17,957 bases of DNA, from the NCBI GenBank assembly GCA_964639875.1, contig CAZXEM010000021.1, positions 1-17,957 on the forward strand, read 5' to 3'. The position numbers and the translations under genes were made by a program. Below, piece by piece: positions 6,884-12,751 of the stretch. The first letter of the stretch is position 1, and every line of letters starts with the position of its first letter. Below the pieces are notes generated by a model. That model was not told the origin of the DNA. It was given only the letters and a program-made list of their open reading frames with translations, and made no database searches. Source of the DNA: CAZQLW01 sp964639875 (GTDB lineage Archaea; Nanobdellota; Nanobdellia; Woesearchaeales; GW2011-AR9).

Positions 6884-6955
6884 TTCACGTAACATTGGAA
6901 ATTTATAGTACAGGTAACCGAATTAGGTGATTACAGAAACATTTCTCCAAACGAA

Positions 6956-6981
6956 ATATATATATATATATAAATAATAAA
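6956..6981 (+). promoter_or_regulatory. AT dinucleotide run and TATA region before the 41-aa peptide gene
   Basis: A 17-nt alternating AT run (6956-6972) continues into TAAATAATAAA (6971-6981). Its right end lies about 25 nt before the ATG at 7007, so it can serve as the TATA box. The alternating run could also vary in length by slippage and so tune the promoter (inference). Apart from this and the inverted repeat at 6851-6883, I see nothing in 6818-7006. Confidence 0.5.
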
Positions 6982-7006
6982 GTAATCTCTTAACTTACAA
7001 AAGAGG

Positions 7007-7132
7007 ATGATAAAAATAGTCATGTTGTTATTAGTAGTTTTTTCTTTAGCGTTAGCTTCATTTACAATAGCAGAAGATTTTCCTGGATTATTATGCACAA
7101 CAGACTTAGATTGTTTAGAAATTGCCAAATAA
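7007..7132 (+). CDS. Small secreted or membrane-anchored peptide, 41 aa
   Basis: Open frame of 42 codons including the TAA stop. The product has a short basic start (MIKI), a hydrophobic core (VMLLLVVFSLALASFTI), a plausible cleavage site after A-S or before A-E-D, and then a short acidic tail FPGLLCTTDLDCLEIAK with two cysteines spaced C-x5-C. This is a classic signal peptide followed by a roughly 20-residue mature peptide that could form a disulfide. AGAGG lies directly before the ATG at 7007; the in-frame ATG at 7022 would instead have that site 15 nt upstream and give 36 aa. A TATA region is well spaced for a leaderless start at 7007. There is no recognised family. The frame is short, so chance is not excluded, but a signal peptide plus promoter is hard to dismiss. 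Confidence 0.55.
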   Translation: MIKIVMLLLVVFSLALASFTIAEDFPGLLCTTDLDCLEIAK

Positions 7133-7170
7133 GGGGGAAATCTGATTCAAAAGAACGTCATTAAGAAATA

Positions 7171-7590
7171 TCATAAAAACTTTTTAACCTGATCAGTTAT
7201 TAATTTCAGAGTTTTTTCGTCAACAATATTTTCTCTGCTTTTATTGTAATGATGAGCAAATTCCGAATCAGTATATTTTTCATTATTAAAATCAACTTCA
7301 TGGTTATATCTCGGCCTAAAATGCCAATGAACCAAAGGAGCGGGTGATTTTTTTTTGTAATAATTGTTCATTAAACATGTCCAATTAAACATAGTTGCAT
7401 TAAAACATTTTTTATATGTTGATTCTAAAGTTTTTACAATATTATGAAAATCTAACCACTCTTCTGTTGTGATCTCAGACATAGACTTAGTTTTACTTTT
7501 TAATGCAATAATAGAATAACCAAGATATGCTTGATTTTCGTGTAAAATAACATCCCAATATTTTGTTTCTAAATATGGTTTTATTTCCAT
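7171..7590 (-). CDS. HIT-family protein (nucleotide phosphohydrolase-like)
   Basis: 139 aa counted from the ATG at 7590, which lies one base after the stop of the cysteine-desulfurase-like gene. An in-frame GTG at 7602 would overlap that gene and is less likely. The HIT motif reads VHWHFRPRY (residues 87-95), so the pattern is H-x-H-x-R, with the middle His90 as the expected nucleophile and the usual third His replaced by Arg; the GalT branch of the superfamily also tolerates a change there. The preceding strand MFNWTCLMNN and the PRY after the motif match a known subgroup of HIT proteins often labelled diadenosine tetraphosphate hydrolases. HIT enzymes cleave nucleoside-phosphate linkages by way of a nucleotidyl-His intermediate. 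Translational coupling to the upstream gene is likely. Substrate unknown. Confidence 0.82.
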   Translation of the reverse strand: MEIKPYLETKYWDVILHENQAYLGYSIIALKSKTKSMSEITTEEWLDFHNIVKTLESTYKKCFNATMFNWTCLMNNYYKKKSPAPLVHWHFRPRYNHEVDFNNEKYTDSEFAHHYNKSRENIVDEKTLKLITDQVKKFL

Positions 7591-7591
7591 C

Positions 7592-8851
7592 TTACAATTC
7601 ACTAATTTCTTTTACTGCTTTAACAAACTGGTTAACTTCATCTTCTGTATTGTAGAAAGAGAAACTTGCCCGGATTGTTCCATCTTTAAAAATAGACTTC
7701 TCGTTCTCTTCCCGATTAAACCAAGAATGAACACAGTGTGCTCCACTTCTTACCATAATGTTATACGTATTGTTAAGCAATAATGAAACTTCATGAATAT
7801 TTTTGTCTTTAATAATAAAAGAAACTATCCCTGAACGTTTCTCAACCTCTTTCGGACCAAGAATTTGAACATTTTCAATCTTGGACAATCCAGAAGTAGC
7901 AATTCCGTTCAAATGAAGAAGATGTTTCTGAACATTTTTAATCGTAATATTTTCTAAATATTTTACCGCTTCACCAAACCCAATAATTCCCGGATAATTT
8001 TGCAAGCCAGCTTCAAACTTTTCAGGAATTTTTTCTGGAGTATAATCTTCATAAGTTGAATCAGATACGGTTTCACCACCAACCAAAAATTGTTTAAGCA
8101 GTTCCAAATTTTCTTTAGTAGAAATTAAAGCTCCAACCCCGTTCGGACCAAGAATTTTATGGGCAGAAACAGCAATAAAATCTGCATCTAATTTCTTAAT
8201 ATTAATTTCATGATGTAATGCTGCTTGAGCACAGTCTAACAAGACTTTAACTTTATGTTTATGACAAATTCTAATAATATCTTTTACTGGATTAGTAACC
8301 CCATCCAAATTAGAGGTATAAACAATACTTACCAATTTAACTTTCCCTTTATGTTCATTAAGTTTAGTAATCAGGTTATCAATAGAAAATTCGTTCTTTG
8401 GCCCTGATTGAATTATATCATGCTTAATTTTCCATTCTTTCTGTAATTTTAACCAAGGTAACAAGTTTGAGTTGTGTTCTTTATCAGAAGTTAAGATAAC
8501 ATCACCATTATCAAACGGAAATGAATTTGCCACCAAATTAATTGCTTCTGTACAGTTTTTTGTAAACAATACTGCTTCTTCCTTTGCACCAAAGAATTTA
8601 GCAACTTTTTCTCTTGCATTTGTTACTGCTTTGTTAACTTCCTCGCTTATGGTATGGTTACTTCTTCCAGCACAGCCAGGAAATTTGTTATAGTACTCGT
8701 TCATTACTTTAAGAACTTGTTTCGGTCTCAGAGACATACAAGCGTTATCAAAGTAAATTATAGGTTTATCATTAATAGTTCTGTTTAGAACAGTGAAATC
8801 CTTTCTAAGTTCATTGAAATCTACTTTCTTTCCAAAGATTGATTCTAACAT
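7592..8851 (-). CDS. Class V PLP enzyme, cysteine desulfurase (SufS/Csd-like)
   Basis: 419 aa, close to the usual 400-420 of group II cysteine desulfurases. These PLP enzymes remove sulfur from cysteine and pass it on as a persulfide for Fe-S cluster or tRNA thiolation. Motifs in order: IIYFDNACMS near the N terminus, FTKNCTEAINLVA (cofactor phosphate region), LDCAQAALHHEI (Asp that contacts the PLP ring), SAHKILGPNGVG (Lys forming the Schiff base), and RSGAHCVHSWF, where the Cys holds the active-site persulfide position. The stop is followed one base later by the HIT gene, so the two form an operon. The start is 27 nt after the stop of HEPN-2 and a TATA-like element overlaps that end. No SufBCD or IscU is visible nearby, so the sulfur acceptor is unknown. 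Confidence 0.88.
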   Translation of the reverse strand: MLESIFGKKVDFNELRKDFTVLNRTINDKPIIYFDNACMSLRPKQVLKVMNEYYNKFPGCAGRSNHTISEEVNKAVTNAREKVAKFFGAKEEAVLFTKNCTEAINLVANSFPFDNGDVILTSDKEHNSNLLPWLKLQKEWKIKHDIIQSGPKNEFSIDNLITKLNEHKGKVKLVSIVYTSNLDGVTNPVKDIIRICHKHKVKVLLDCAQAALHHEINIKKLDADFIAVSAHKILGPNGVGALISTKENLELLKQFLVGGETVSDSTYEDYTPEKIPEKFEAGLQNYPGIIGFGEAVKYLENITIKNVQKHLLHLNGIATSGLSKIENVQILGPKEVEKRSGIVSFIIKDKNIHEVSLLLNNTYNIMVRSGAHCVHSWFNREENEKSIFKDGTIRASFSFYNTEDEVNQFVKAVKEISEL

Positions 8852-8872
8852 TTTAATCTTAAATATTGGTTC

Positions 8873-8883
8873 TATTTTTATAA
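8873..8883 (-). promoter_or_regulatory. TATA-like element for the cysteine desulfurase, overlapping the HEPN-2 stop
   Basis: On the minus strand TTATAAAAATA spans the last codons and stop of HEPN-2 and ends 22 nt before the ATG at 8851. It fits a leaderless start and resembles the element at the end of HEPN-1. Confidence 0.45.
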
Positions 8884-9312
8884 TTTACTTAAAGATTCAT
8901 AAATACTCTTTAAAATGTCCAATACCTTTAAAGCATATTCTTGGTCAAAACTTTTTCCATAATAAAGAATTCCATTTCTGAAATATCTAAGTTCATCAAT
9001 AAAGTTTACTTCTTTTTCTTTAAAGTCTAGTTTTTTCAGATAGGCAACTTCTGCTTCATGTGCTCCTTTTCCTGAAGAACTAAATCCTTCTTTAAGCATT
9101 TTGGCTCTGATTAGTTCCATAATGATATCATAGGCATTCTTAATTATATAATTGGAGTTCTCATTATTGATGCCAATTTTATCTATAAATTGTTTTAATA
9201 TCTTGTAAGAATTTTCTGCTTCATTTTTTAATGATCTTGCTCTGGGAAAATCTGGACTTTGAGTTTTAGCTATTCCGTCTTCAAGATATTCTTCAAACAA
9301 TTTAACACTCAT
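8878..9312 (-). CDS. HEPN-domain protein of HEPN-MNT module 2
   Basis: 144 aa from the ATG at 9312, which overlaps the MNT-2 stop as ATGA; an in-frame ATG further upstream (9348) lies inside MNT-2 and is unlikely. The HEPN motif region is ELRYFRNGILYYGK: Arg112-Asn113 match the RNase motif but the His position holds Tyr117, followed by Tyr118-Gly119. GKGAH (residues 81-85) is shared with HEPN-1 as GEGAH. Long amphipathic helices cover the rest. The ATGA overlap implies translational coupling and a stoichiometric complex with the MNT partner. As for HEPN-1, the absence of the catalytic His makes a classic RNase toxin unlikely; Tyr117/118 could be targets for nucleotidylation (inference). The conserved cysteine-desulfurase-like gene lies just downstream. 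Confidence 0.83.
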   Translation of the reverse strand: MSVKLFEEYLEDGIAKTQSPDFPRARSLKNEAENSYKILKQFIDKIGINNENSNYIIKNAYDIIMELIRAKMLKEGFSSSGKGAHEAEVAYLKKLDFKEKEVNFIDELRYFRNGILYYGKSFDQEYALKVLDILKSIYESLSKL

Positions 9313-9854
9313 AACTCTATTCCCCCAGATAAGACAATTCCATTGCAAAGATTTTCTTTAAGTTCTTTATTGATTTCTTTAAATGTTTTATAATTATTAA
9401 TTCTTATTTCTCTTTCTAAAAACTTTTCATATCTCTCTAAGTTAATATTTTTCTTATTTGAACCAATAATCGTTAAGTCAATATCTGAATTAATTGTGTC
9501 TTCTCCTTTAGCGTAACTTCCAAATAAGATTATTGTACAACCAGGATATTTTTCTTTTAATAATTCTAATAGGTTAGATTCATAAATTAATCTTTGATTC
9601 TCTACTTTCTTTAAATGGATTACTTTTTGATTTTCTCTATTTAATTCAACAAGGTTGAGATTCATCTCTTTACTTCTAGTGATTCTAATAATTTTTCTTT
9701 TCTCTAATAAAGGAATGATTTTAGCAACTGAAGTTGGAGAAACATTTAAAGTACGAGCAATCTTTCTCTGGCTAAGTTTCTGACCTGCTTTAATATAGAG
9801 TAACCTAGTTGCTTTTGTCCCCAATGGGGTAATCTTAAGTTTATACGTGTCCAT
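9309..9854 (-). CDS. Winged-HTH / MNT nucleotidyltransferase fusion, module 2
   Basis: 181-aa paralogue of the gene at 2311-2847. Residues 10-62 form an HTH (KLSQRKIARTLNVSPTSVAKI with a following wing). Residues 95-181 are the MNT domain, with FGSYAKG (G112, S113) and NSDIDLTI (metal ligands Asp124 and Asp126). Counted from its longest start (2856), the module-1 protein has these residues at the same positions. The C-terminal NGIVLSGG parallels NGLVLEG in MNT-1. The ATG at 9854 is 24 nt from the TATA region at 9878-9887 and is probably leaderless. Direct repeats with a 20-bp period run from upstream of the TATA box into codon 6. The predicted activity is transfer of AMP or another NMP to HEPN-2, plus DNA binding at its own promoter; both are inferred from domains. 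Confidence 0.86.
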   Translation of the reverse strand: MDTYKLKITPLGTKATRLLYIKAGQKLSQRKIARTLNVSPTSVAKIIPLLEKRKIIRITRSKEMNLNLVELNRENQKVIHLKKVENQRLIYESNLLELLKEKYPGCTIILFGSYAKGEDTINSDIDLTIIGSNKKNINLERYEKFLEREIRINNYKTFKEINKELKENLCNGIVLSGGIEL

Positions 9855-9886
9855 TTTAGTTTATACGTGTGCACTAAAGTTTATAA
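9838..9886 (-). promoter_or_regulatory. Iteron-like operator and TATA box of module 2
   Basis: On the plus strand AGTTTATACGTGT recurs at 9838 and 9858, 14 of 16 bases being shared over the full 16-bp units (TCCA versus TGCA ends), and the core AGTTTATA occurs again at 9878. The period is exactly 20 bp, about two helical turns, so all copies face the same side of DNA. The third core is the TATA box itself (TTATAAACT on the minus strand), and the first lies inside the MNT-2 coding start. This is a layout for cooperative autorepression, presumably by the HTH of MNT-2. Confidence 0.6.
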
Positions 9887-9914
9887 GCTTTTTGGTTAGA
9901 AATTAAGAAATACT

Positions 9915-10943
9915 CTAATCCCTCTTAAAAACTGCGAAGTAAATCATCGTTAACAAGATCAAAACTCCTAAACCAATCAAGCCCATGCCGAACCAATCAA
10001 CATTTGTACTTAATTGTCGTTCATAGACCCGTAATGGTTTTGGACCAATAAACACTTGCTCGTTAACAAAAATTGTTGGTGTTCCTTCCAGGTTCATTTT
10101 TTTAACTTCAGTCAATTGTAAACTTAACAAGTCTTCAGCTTCTGAAGATTCTGAACAAAATAAAATATCTTCTTTATTAGTTTCTTTAATCACATCTAAA
10201 AGTTTAATAACATTATTTTTATCTTTAACTTTATCAATAGAAAATTGCATTAAAGCGTTATGGAACCGCCAAAAGTCAGCTTCACTCTCTTCCCATAAAC
10301 AATTTTCAATCTTAGAAATGTATTCCTGGTCTTTAGTTAACGGTAAATGGATAAAAACAAATTCTAAACTGTCTTTATTTACAGAAACAAGTTCATTAAT
10401 CGTAGGATTAACCTTTCTAGTATTAACACAAGTATAACAGCCAACGTAAACTAATTTATCTTTAATATTTTCTGGATTGTAACTAGGAAACAAAGCTAAA
10501 TTAACAGTATCTAAAGTTGGTTCTGTTCCTTGAGTTTGTTGAACAATATCTTCATTACCGCAGGTAGAAATTTCTGCATTACTACCAGTAGGATCAAACA
10601 AACATAATCCAGATTGATCTTCTACAGAAGGACCGTTACAGTTACCGTAAACGTAATAGTTGTATCCTGAGATTCCAGTCCAAACTATGCTCAAAATTAA
10701 TAAAACTGTAAAAAGCCAAGAAAATATTTCAAATTTTTGATAAATCAATTTTCCAAGTTTTGGACTTTTCTGTAATAATTTACCGGCAATTTTACTTTTT
10801 AATCTAACGTCTAAGCCGGTAGTACATTTCCTTAACGTAATTCGTTTAAATACACAATCAAAAGCTTCAATAGCAATTTTTCTATGCGTAGCTGAGAATA
10901 TTCCCAGGATTCCGAAGACAATTAAAGCAATGAAACAAATCAT
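9915..10943 (-). CDS. Membrane-anchored DsbA/thioredoxin-fold thiol oxidoreductase
   Basis: 342 aa with three membrane helices (about residues 1-17, 72-92 and 317-337) and an outward-facing domain between the second and third. Residues 160-312 form a DsbA-like thioredoxin fold: active site GCYTC (Cys169, Cys172) after a beta strand, and the cis-proline loop GTPTIFVN (Pro289), as expected for substrate binding. An extra cysteine-containing linker (GNCNGP, GLCLFDP, STCGN, residues 100-130) lies between membrane and catalytic domain and could carry structural disulfides. The segment between helices 1 and 2 is basic (RKIAIEAF, KRITLRKC), so it is likely cytoplasmic. It probably makes or shuffles disulfides in exported proteins. 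A palindromic TATA (10963-10974) precedes the gene. Oxidase versus isomerase or reductase is not settled. Confidence 0.82.
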   Translation of the reverse strand: MICFIALIVFGILGIFSATHRKIAIEAFDCVFKRITLRKCTTGLDVRLKSKIAGKLLQKSPKLGKLIYQKFEIFSWLFTVLLILSIVWTGISGYNYYVYGNCNGPSVEDQSGLCLFDPTGSNAEISTCGNEDIVQQTQGTEPTLDTVNLALFPSYNPENIKDKLVYVGCYTCVNTRKVNPTINELVSVNKDSLEFVFIHLPLTKDQEYISKIENCLWEESEADFWRFHNALMQFSIDKVKDKNNVIKLLDVIKETNKEDILFCSESSEAEDLLSLQLTEVKKMNLEGTPTIFVNEQVFIGPKPLRVYERQLSTNVDWFGMGLIGLGVLILLTMIYFAVFKRD

Positions 10944-10962
10944 AATAAGCTAAATAATTTAT

Positions 10963-10974
10963 TTTATATATAAA
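10963..10974 (-). promoter_or_regulatory. TATA box of the DsbA-like gene
   Basis: The perfect palindrome TTTATATATAAA. Read on the minus strand, its TTTATATA half ends 24 nt before the ATG at 10943, so the gene is probably leaderless. Confidence 0.6.
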
Positions 10975-11010
10975 GATAGTGGTTGTTTTGAGAATAGTGG
11001 AAGTTAAAAA

Positions 11011-11307
11011 TTATAAGGTATACCTACTTTCAATGTTTACTTTTAACTTAGATAAAACTGGATTAGGAACGTTCTCAAGAACTTTAACAAACTTAAACTC
11101 AGAAAGTATCTTTTTAAGATATTCATTAACAAAATCAACATTTTCATTATGATAAACAGCTACCCTAACAATATTATTAGCATCAACTGCGTTTTCTGTT
11201 AGAAGAATCTTATTAGAATTAAGGGACAACTTTCTTAACCTTCCCCTCATCATTACTCCGTGAATTTGTTCTTCAGTCCTAATTTCATAAATGTCCCAAT
11301 TAATCAT
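11011..11307 (-). CDS. Acylphosphatase-like protein (divergent)
   Basis: 98 aa, the size of acylphosphatases. The phosphate-binding loop appears as IHGVMMRGRLRK, equivalent to the family's VQGVGFR, which puts the catalytic Arg at 21. The catalytic Asn would be Asn39 in ENAVD; the 18-residue spacing from Arg21 equals that of Arg23 and Asn41 in classic acylphosphatase. The following strand NIVRVAVYHNE and helix VDFVNEYLKKIL match the fold order. The glycines around the loop are partly replaced (GVMM for GVGF), so activity is uncertain; the fold is also used for regulatory or RNA-related roles. A TATA box TTTATAAA at 11331-11338 lies 24 nt upstream, between this gene and the methyltransferase, so it has its own promoter. 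Confidence 0.55.
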   Translation of the reverse strand: MINWDIYEIRTEEQIHGVMMRGRLRKLSLNSNKILLTENAVDANNIVRVAVYHNENVDFVNEYLKKILSEFKFVKVLENVPNPVLSKLKVNIESRYTL

Positions 11308-11330
11308 TTAGTACTGAATTAATAACTAAG

Positions 11331-11338
11331 TTTATAAA
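11331..11338 (-). promoter_or_regulatory. TATA box of the acylphosphatase-like gene
   Basis: Palindromic TTTATAAA ending 24 nt before the ATG at 11307, implying a leaderless start. Confidence 0.6.
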
Positions 11339-11348
11339 AATTTCTTAT

Positions 11349-11356
11349 AAAAAAAA
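11349..11356 (-). terminator. Oligo-T terminator after the METTL5-like gene
   Basis: Eight consecutive T on the minus strand directly after the TAG stop (11357-11359), as in U-rich archaeal intrinsic termination. It separates this transcript from the leaderless gene at 11307. Confidence 0.5.
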
Positions 11357-11980
11357 CTATATTTCTTTCTCCATTCTCCACAAGCCAACATCAATTAACT
11401 GAACAGGTTTCTGATGATGCATGAACGTAGCTTTAATCGGAAAATCGTACCTTACTATATTAGTTATCTCAAATCCGAAATCTTTAGAAATAGCTTCTAC
11501 AAAAGATTTAGTAGAATATTTATGCATACTATAAACTATTTTAGAAAGTTCAAACGCTTTCTCTAAAAATTTCTTATCTGCATGTTCAGTTTTTGTTCCA
11601 AATGGCGGGTTTTGAACAGTAATATCAACTTCTTGATCAAACAAAGAAATATCTTCAATAATAAATTCTGCTTCTCCAATTTCATACTCTTCTTCAGTTT
11701 GATTATAATTGTCCATACATAATTTTATTGCTTTATCATCCAGATCAACAAAATAAACTTTCTTTGCCCCCATTAATAATAAAGCAATTCCTAAAATTCC
11801 TGGCCCGCAAGCCGCATCTAAAAAAGTTTTACCGGCAACTTCTCCGCGTAAAGCCATTTGCCAAACCCAATCTGCAGCAATTTTGTCCGGAGTTGCATAT
11901 TGTTCAAGTTCAAGAGACGGATTTTCAAAATTCTTCAGTTTACTTAATTGCACTTCCAAATCTTTCTTTGATCTAACCAT
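11357..11980 (-). CDS. METTL5-like rRNA adenine N6-methyltransferase
   Basis: 207 aa, standard length for the METTL5 group. The N terminus carries the family hallmark LEQYATPDKIAADW (residues 25-38). The SAM-binding Rossmann motif is FLDAACGPGILG (53-64), followed by VDLDDKAI (the acidic residue for the SAM ribose) and the catalytic NPPFGT (124-129), which binds the flipped adenine. Human METTL5 with TRMT112 makes a single m6A in 18S rRNA; the archaeal orthologue is expected to modify the matching 16S site, but that is inference. No TRMT112-like gene is in the window. The gene is divergent from the wHTH gene at 12185, with about 200 bp between them. A weak TATA-like stretch lies near 12005-12015. 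Confidence 0.85.
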   Translation of the reverse strand: MVRSKKDLEVQLSKLKNFENPSLELEQYATPDKIAADWVWQMALRGEVAGKTFLDAACGPGILGIALLLMGAKKVYFVDLDDKAIKLCMDNYNQTEEEYEIGEAEFIIEDISLFDQEVDITVQNPPFGTKTEHADKKFLEKAFELSKIVYSMHKYSTKSFVEAISKDFGFEITNIVRYDFPIKATFMHHQKPVQLIDVGLWRMEKEI

Positions 11981-12101
11981 GGATAGGAAGAAATAAGTAA
12001 TGGTTTTTAATCTTTTTGTAAGAAGAACCTTTCAGAATTATAATCTCTTTAATAACATTTTCTGACTATTCTTAAAGTGAATATTTTCCAAAATAGAAAC
12101 A

Positions 12102-12109
12102 TATTTAAA
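12102..12109 (+). promoter_or_regulatory. TATA box of the wHTH gene
   Basis: TATTTAAA, 75 nt before the ATG at 12185. If transcription starts about 25 nt downstream, the RNA has an untranslated leader of roughly 50 nt, much longer than that of its neighbours. Confidence 0.5.
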
Positions 12110-12150
12110 CCTTAAAGATTTGTTAATTTCGGTGGGTGGTAGAAATAAAA

Positions 12151-12170
12151 GGTAGATTTTAGAATCTGCC
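12151..12170 (+). promoter_or_regulatory. Hairpin in the 5' leader of the wHTH gene
   Basis: GGTAGATT, loop TTAG, then AATCTGCC: an 8-bp stem with one G-U pair, 14 nt before the ATG at 12185. The wobble pair is allowed only in plus-strand RNA (it would be a C-A mismatch on the other strand), so the structure belongs to this transcript. GGTGGGTGG lies at 12131-12139 upstream of it, far from the ATG. A translational control element is possible; 11981-12101 shows nothing else clear. Confidence 0.5.
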
Positions 12171-12184
12171 ATATTTCATTTAAA

Positions 12185-12655
12185 ATGACAAATTTAGTTA
12201 AAAACATTCGCGGAGAATTTCAACGTATTAAGCAAGCTTTAGAAGAACATCTTCAAGGCATTAATGAAAACACTTCTGAAATCCAATCAATGTTTGATTA
12301 TTTACAAGAGTTAGATTTAAAGATTGAAAAAATTAACCAAAGGATGGATAATGTTCAATTAGGGATGGGTATGCCTTTACCAAAACCAATAGTTTCTCCA
12401 TTAGACCATACTGAAAAGAAAATGTTCTTAACACTTTATACTGAAGAATCACCTTTATCGTTCGAAGAGATCTCTAACAAATCTAAATTACCATTATCCG
12501 TGATTCCTGATTGTGTTTCAAGTTTAGTAAGTAAAGGGATCCCTTTAACCAGAAATTTCTGTAATAATCAACTTTTTATCAAGATTGATCCTTCGTTTAA
12601 AGAATTACAAGCTAAAGAAGGAATTATTAATTTAAGTTTAGAAAGTTTCATGTAA
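12185..12655 (+). CDS. Coiled-coil plus winged-HTH protein (putative regulator)
   Basis: 156 aa. Residues 5-65 are a charged coiled coil (NLVKNIRGEFQRIKQALEEH onward), which suggests dimerisation. A short Pro/Met linker (GMGMPLPKPIVSPLD) leads to a C-terminal winged helix-turn-helix: LDHTEKKMFLTLY, SFEEISNKSKLPLSVIPDCV as the HTH pair, then SSLVSKGIPL and a wing-like FCNNQLFIKI. This layout fits a DNA-binding regulator or an adaptor. There is no ligand-binding domain. No in-frame start lies between the ATG and an upstream TAA at 12146, so the start is firm. It lacks an SD site next to the ATG and carries a hairpin leader. Target genes are unknown; signal peptidase I follows 96 nt downstream with its own TATA box. 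Confidence 0.7.
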   Translation: MTNLVKNIRGEFQRIKQALEEHLQGINENTSEIQSMFDYLQELDLKIEKINQRMDNVQLGMGMPLPKPIVSPLDHTEKKMFLTLYTEESPLSFEEISNKSKLPLSVIPDCVSSLVSKGIPLTRNFCNNQLFIKIDPSFKELQAKEGIINLSLESFM

Positions 12656-12718
12656 TTAATTCTTAAAACTAGCATTTAAAAATAATCAACCAAAAATACC
12701 TTTCCAACCCACTATATC

Positions 12719-12726
12719 TTTAAATA
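12719..12726 (+). promoter_or_regulatory. TATA box of the signal peptidase gene
   Basis: TTTAAATA, 26 nt before the ATG at 12752, with no SD site: a leaderless arrangement. Confidence 0.6.
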
Positions 12727-12751
12727 AACAACCACTCTAAAATAGTTACTC

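Noticed and set aside
6931..7128. Minus-strand open frame of 65 codons over the AT run
   Set aside because: The product ends in Tyr-Ile repeats read from the AT run and lies opposite the 41-aa peptide gene, which has a signal peptide, promoter and AGAGG site.
7591..7602. GTG at 7602 as the HIT gene start
   Set aside because: It would overlap the upstream gene by 11 bases, while an ATG one base after that gene's stop fits translational coupling.
9838..9886. CRISPR or replication-origin iterons
   Set aside because: Only two full and one partial unit, overlapping a promoter and coding start; no spacers, no cas or replication genes nearby.
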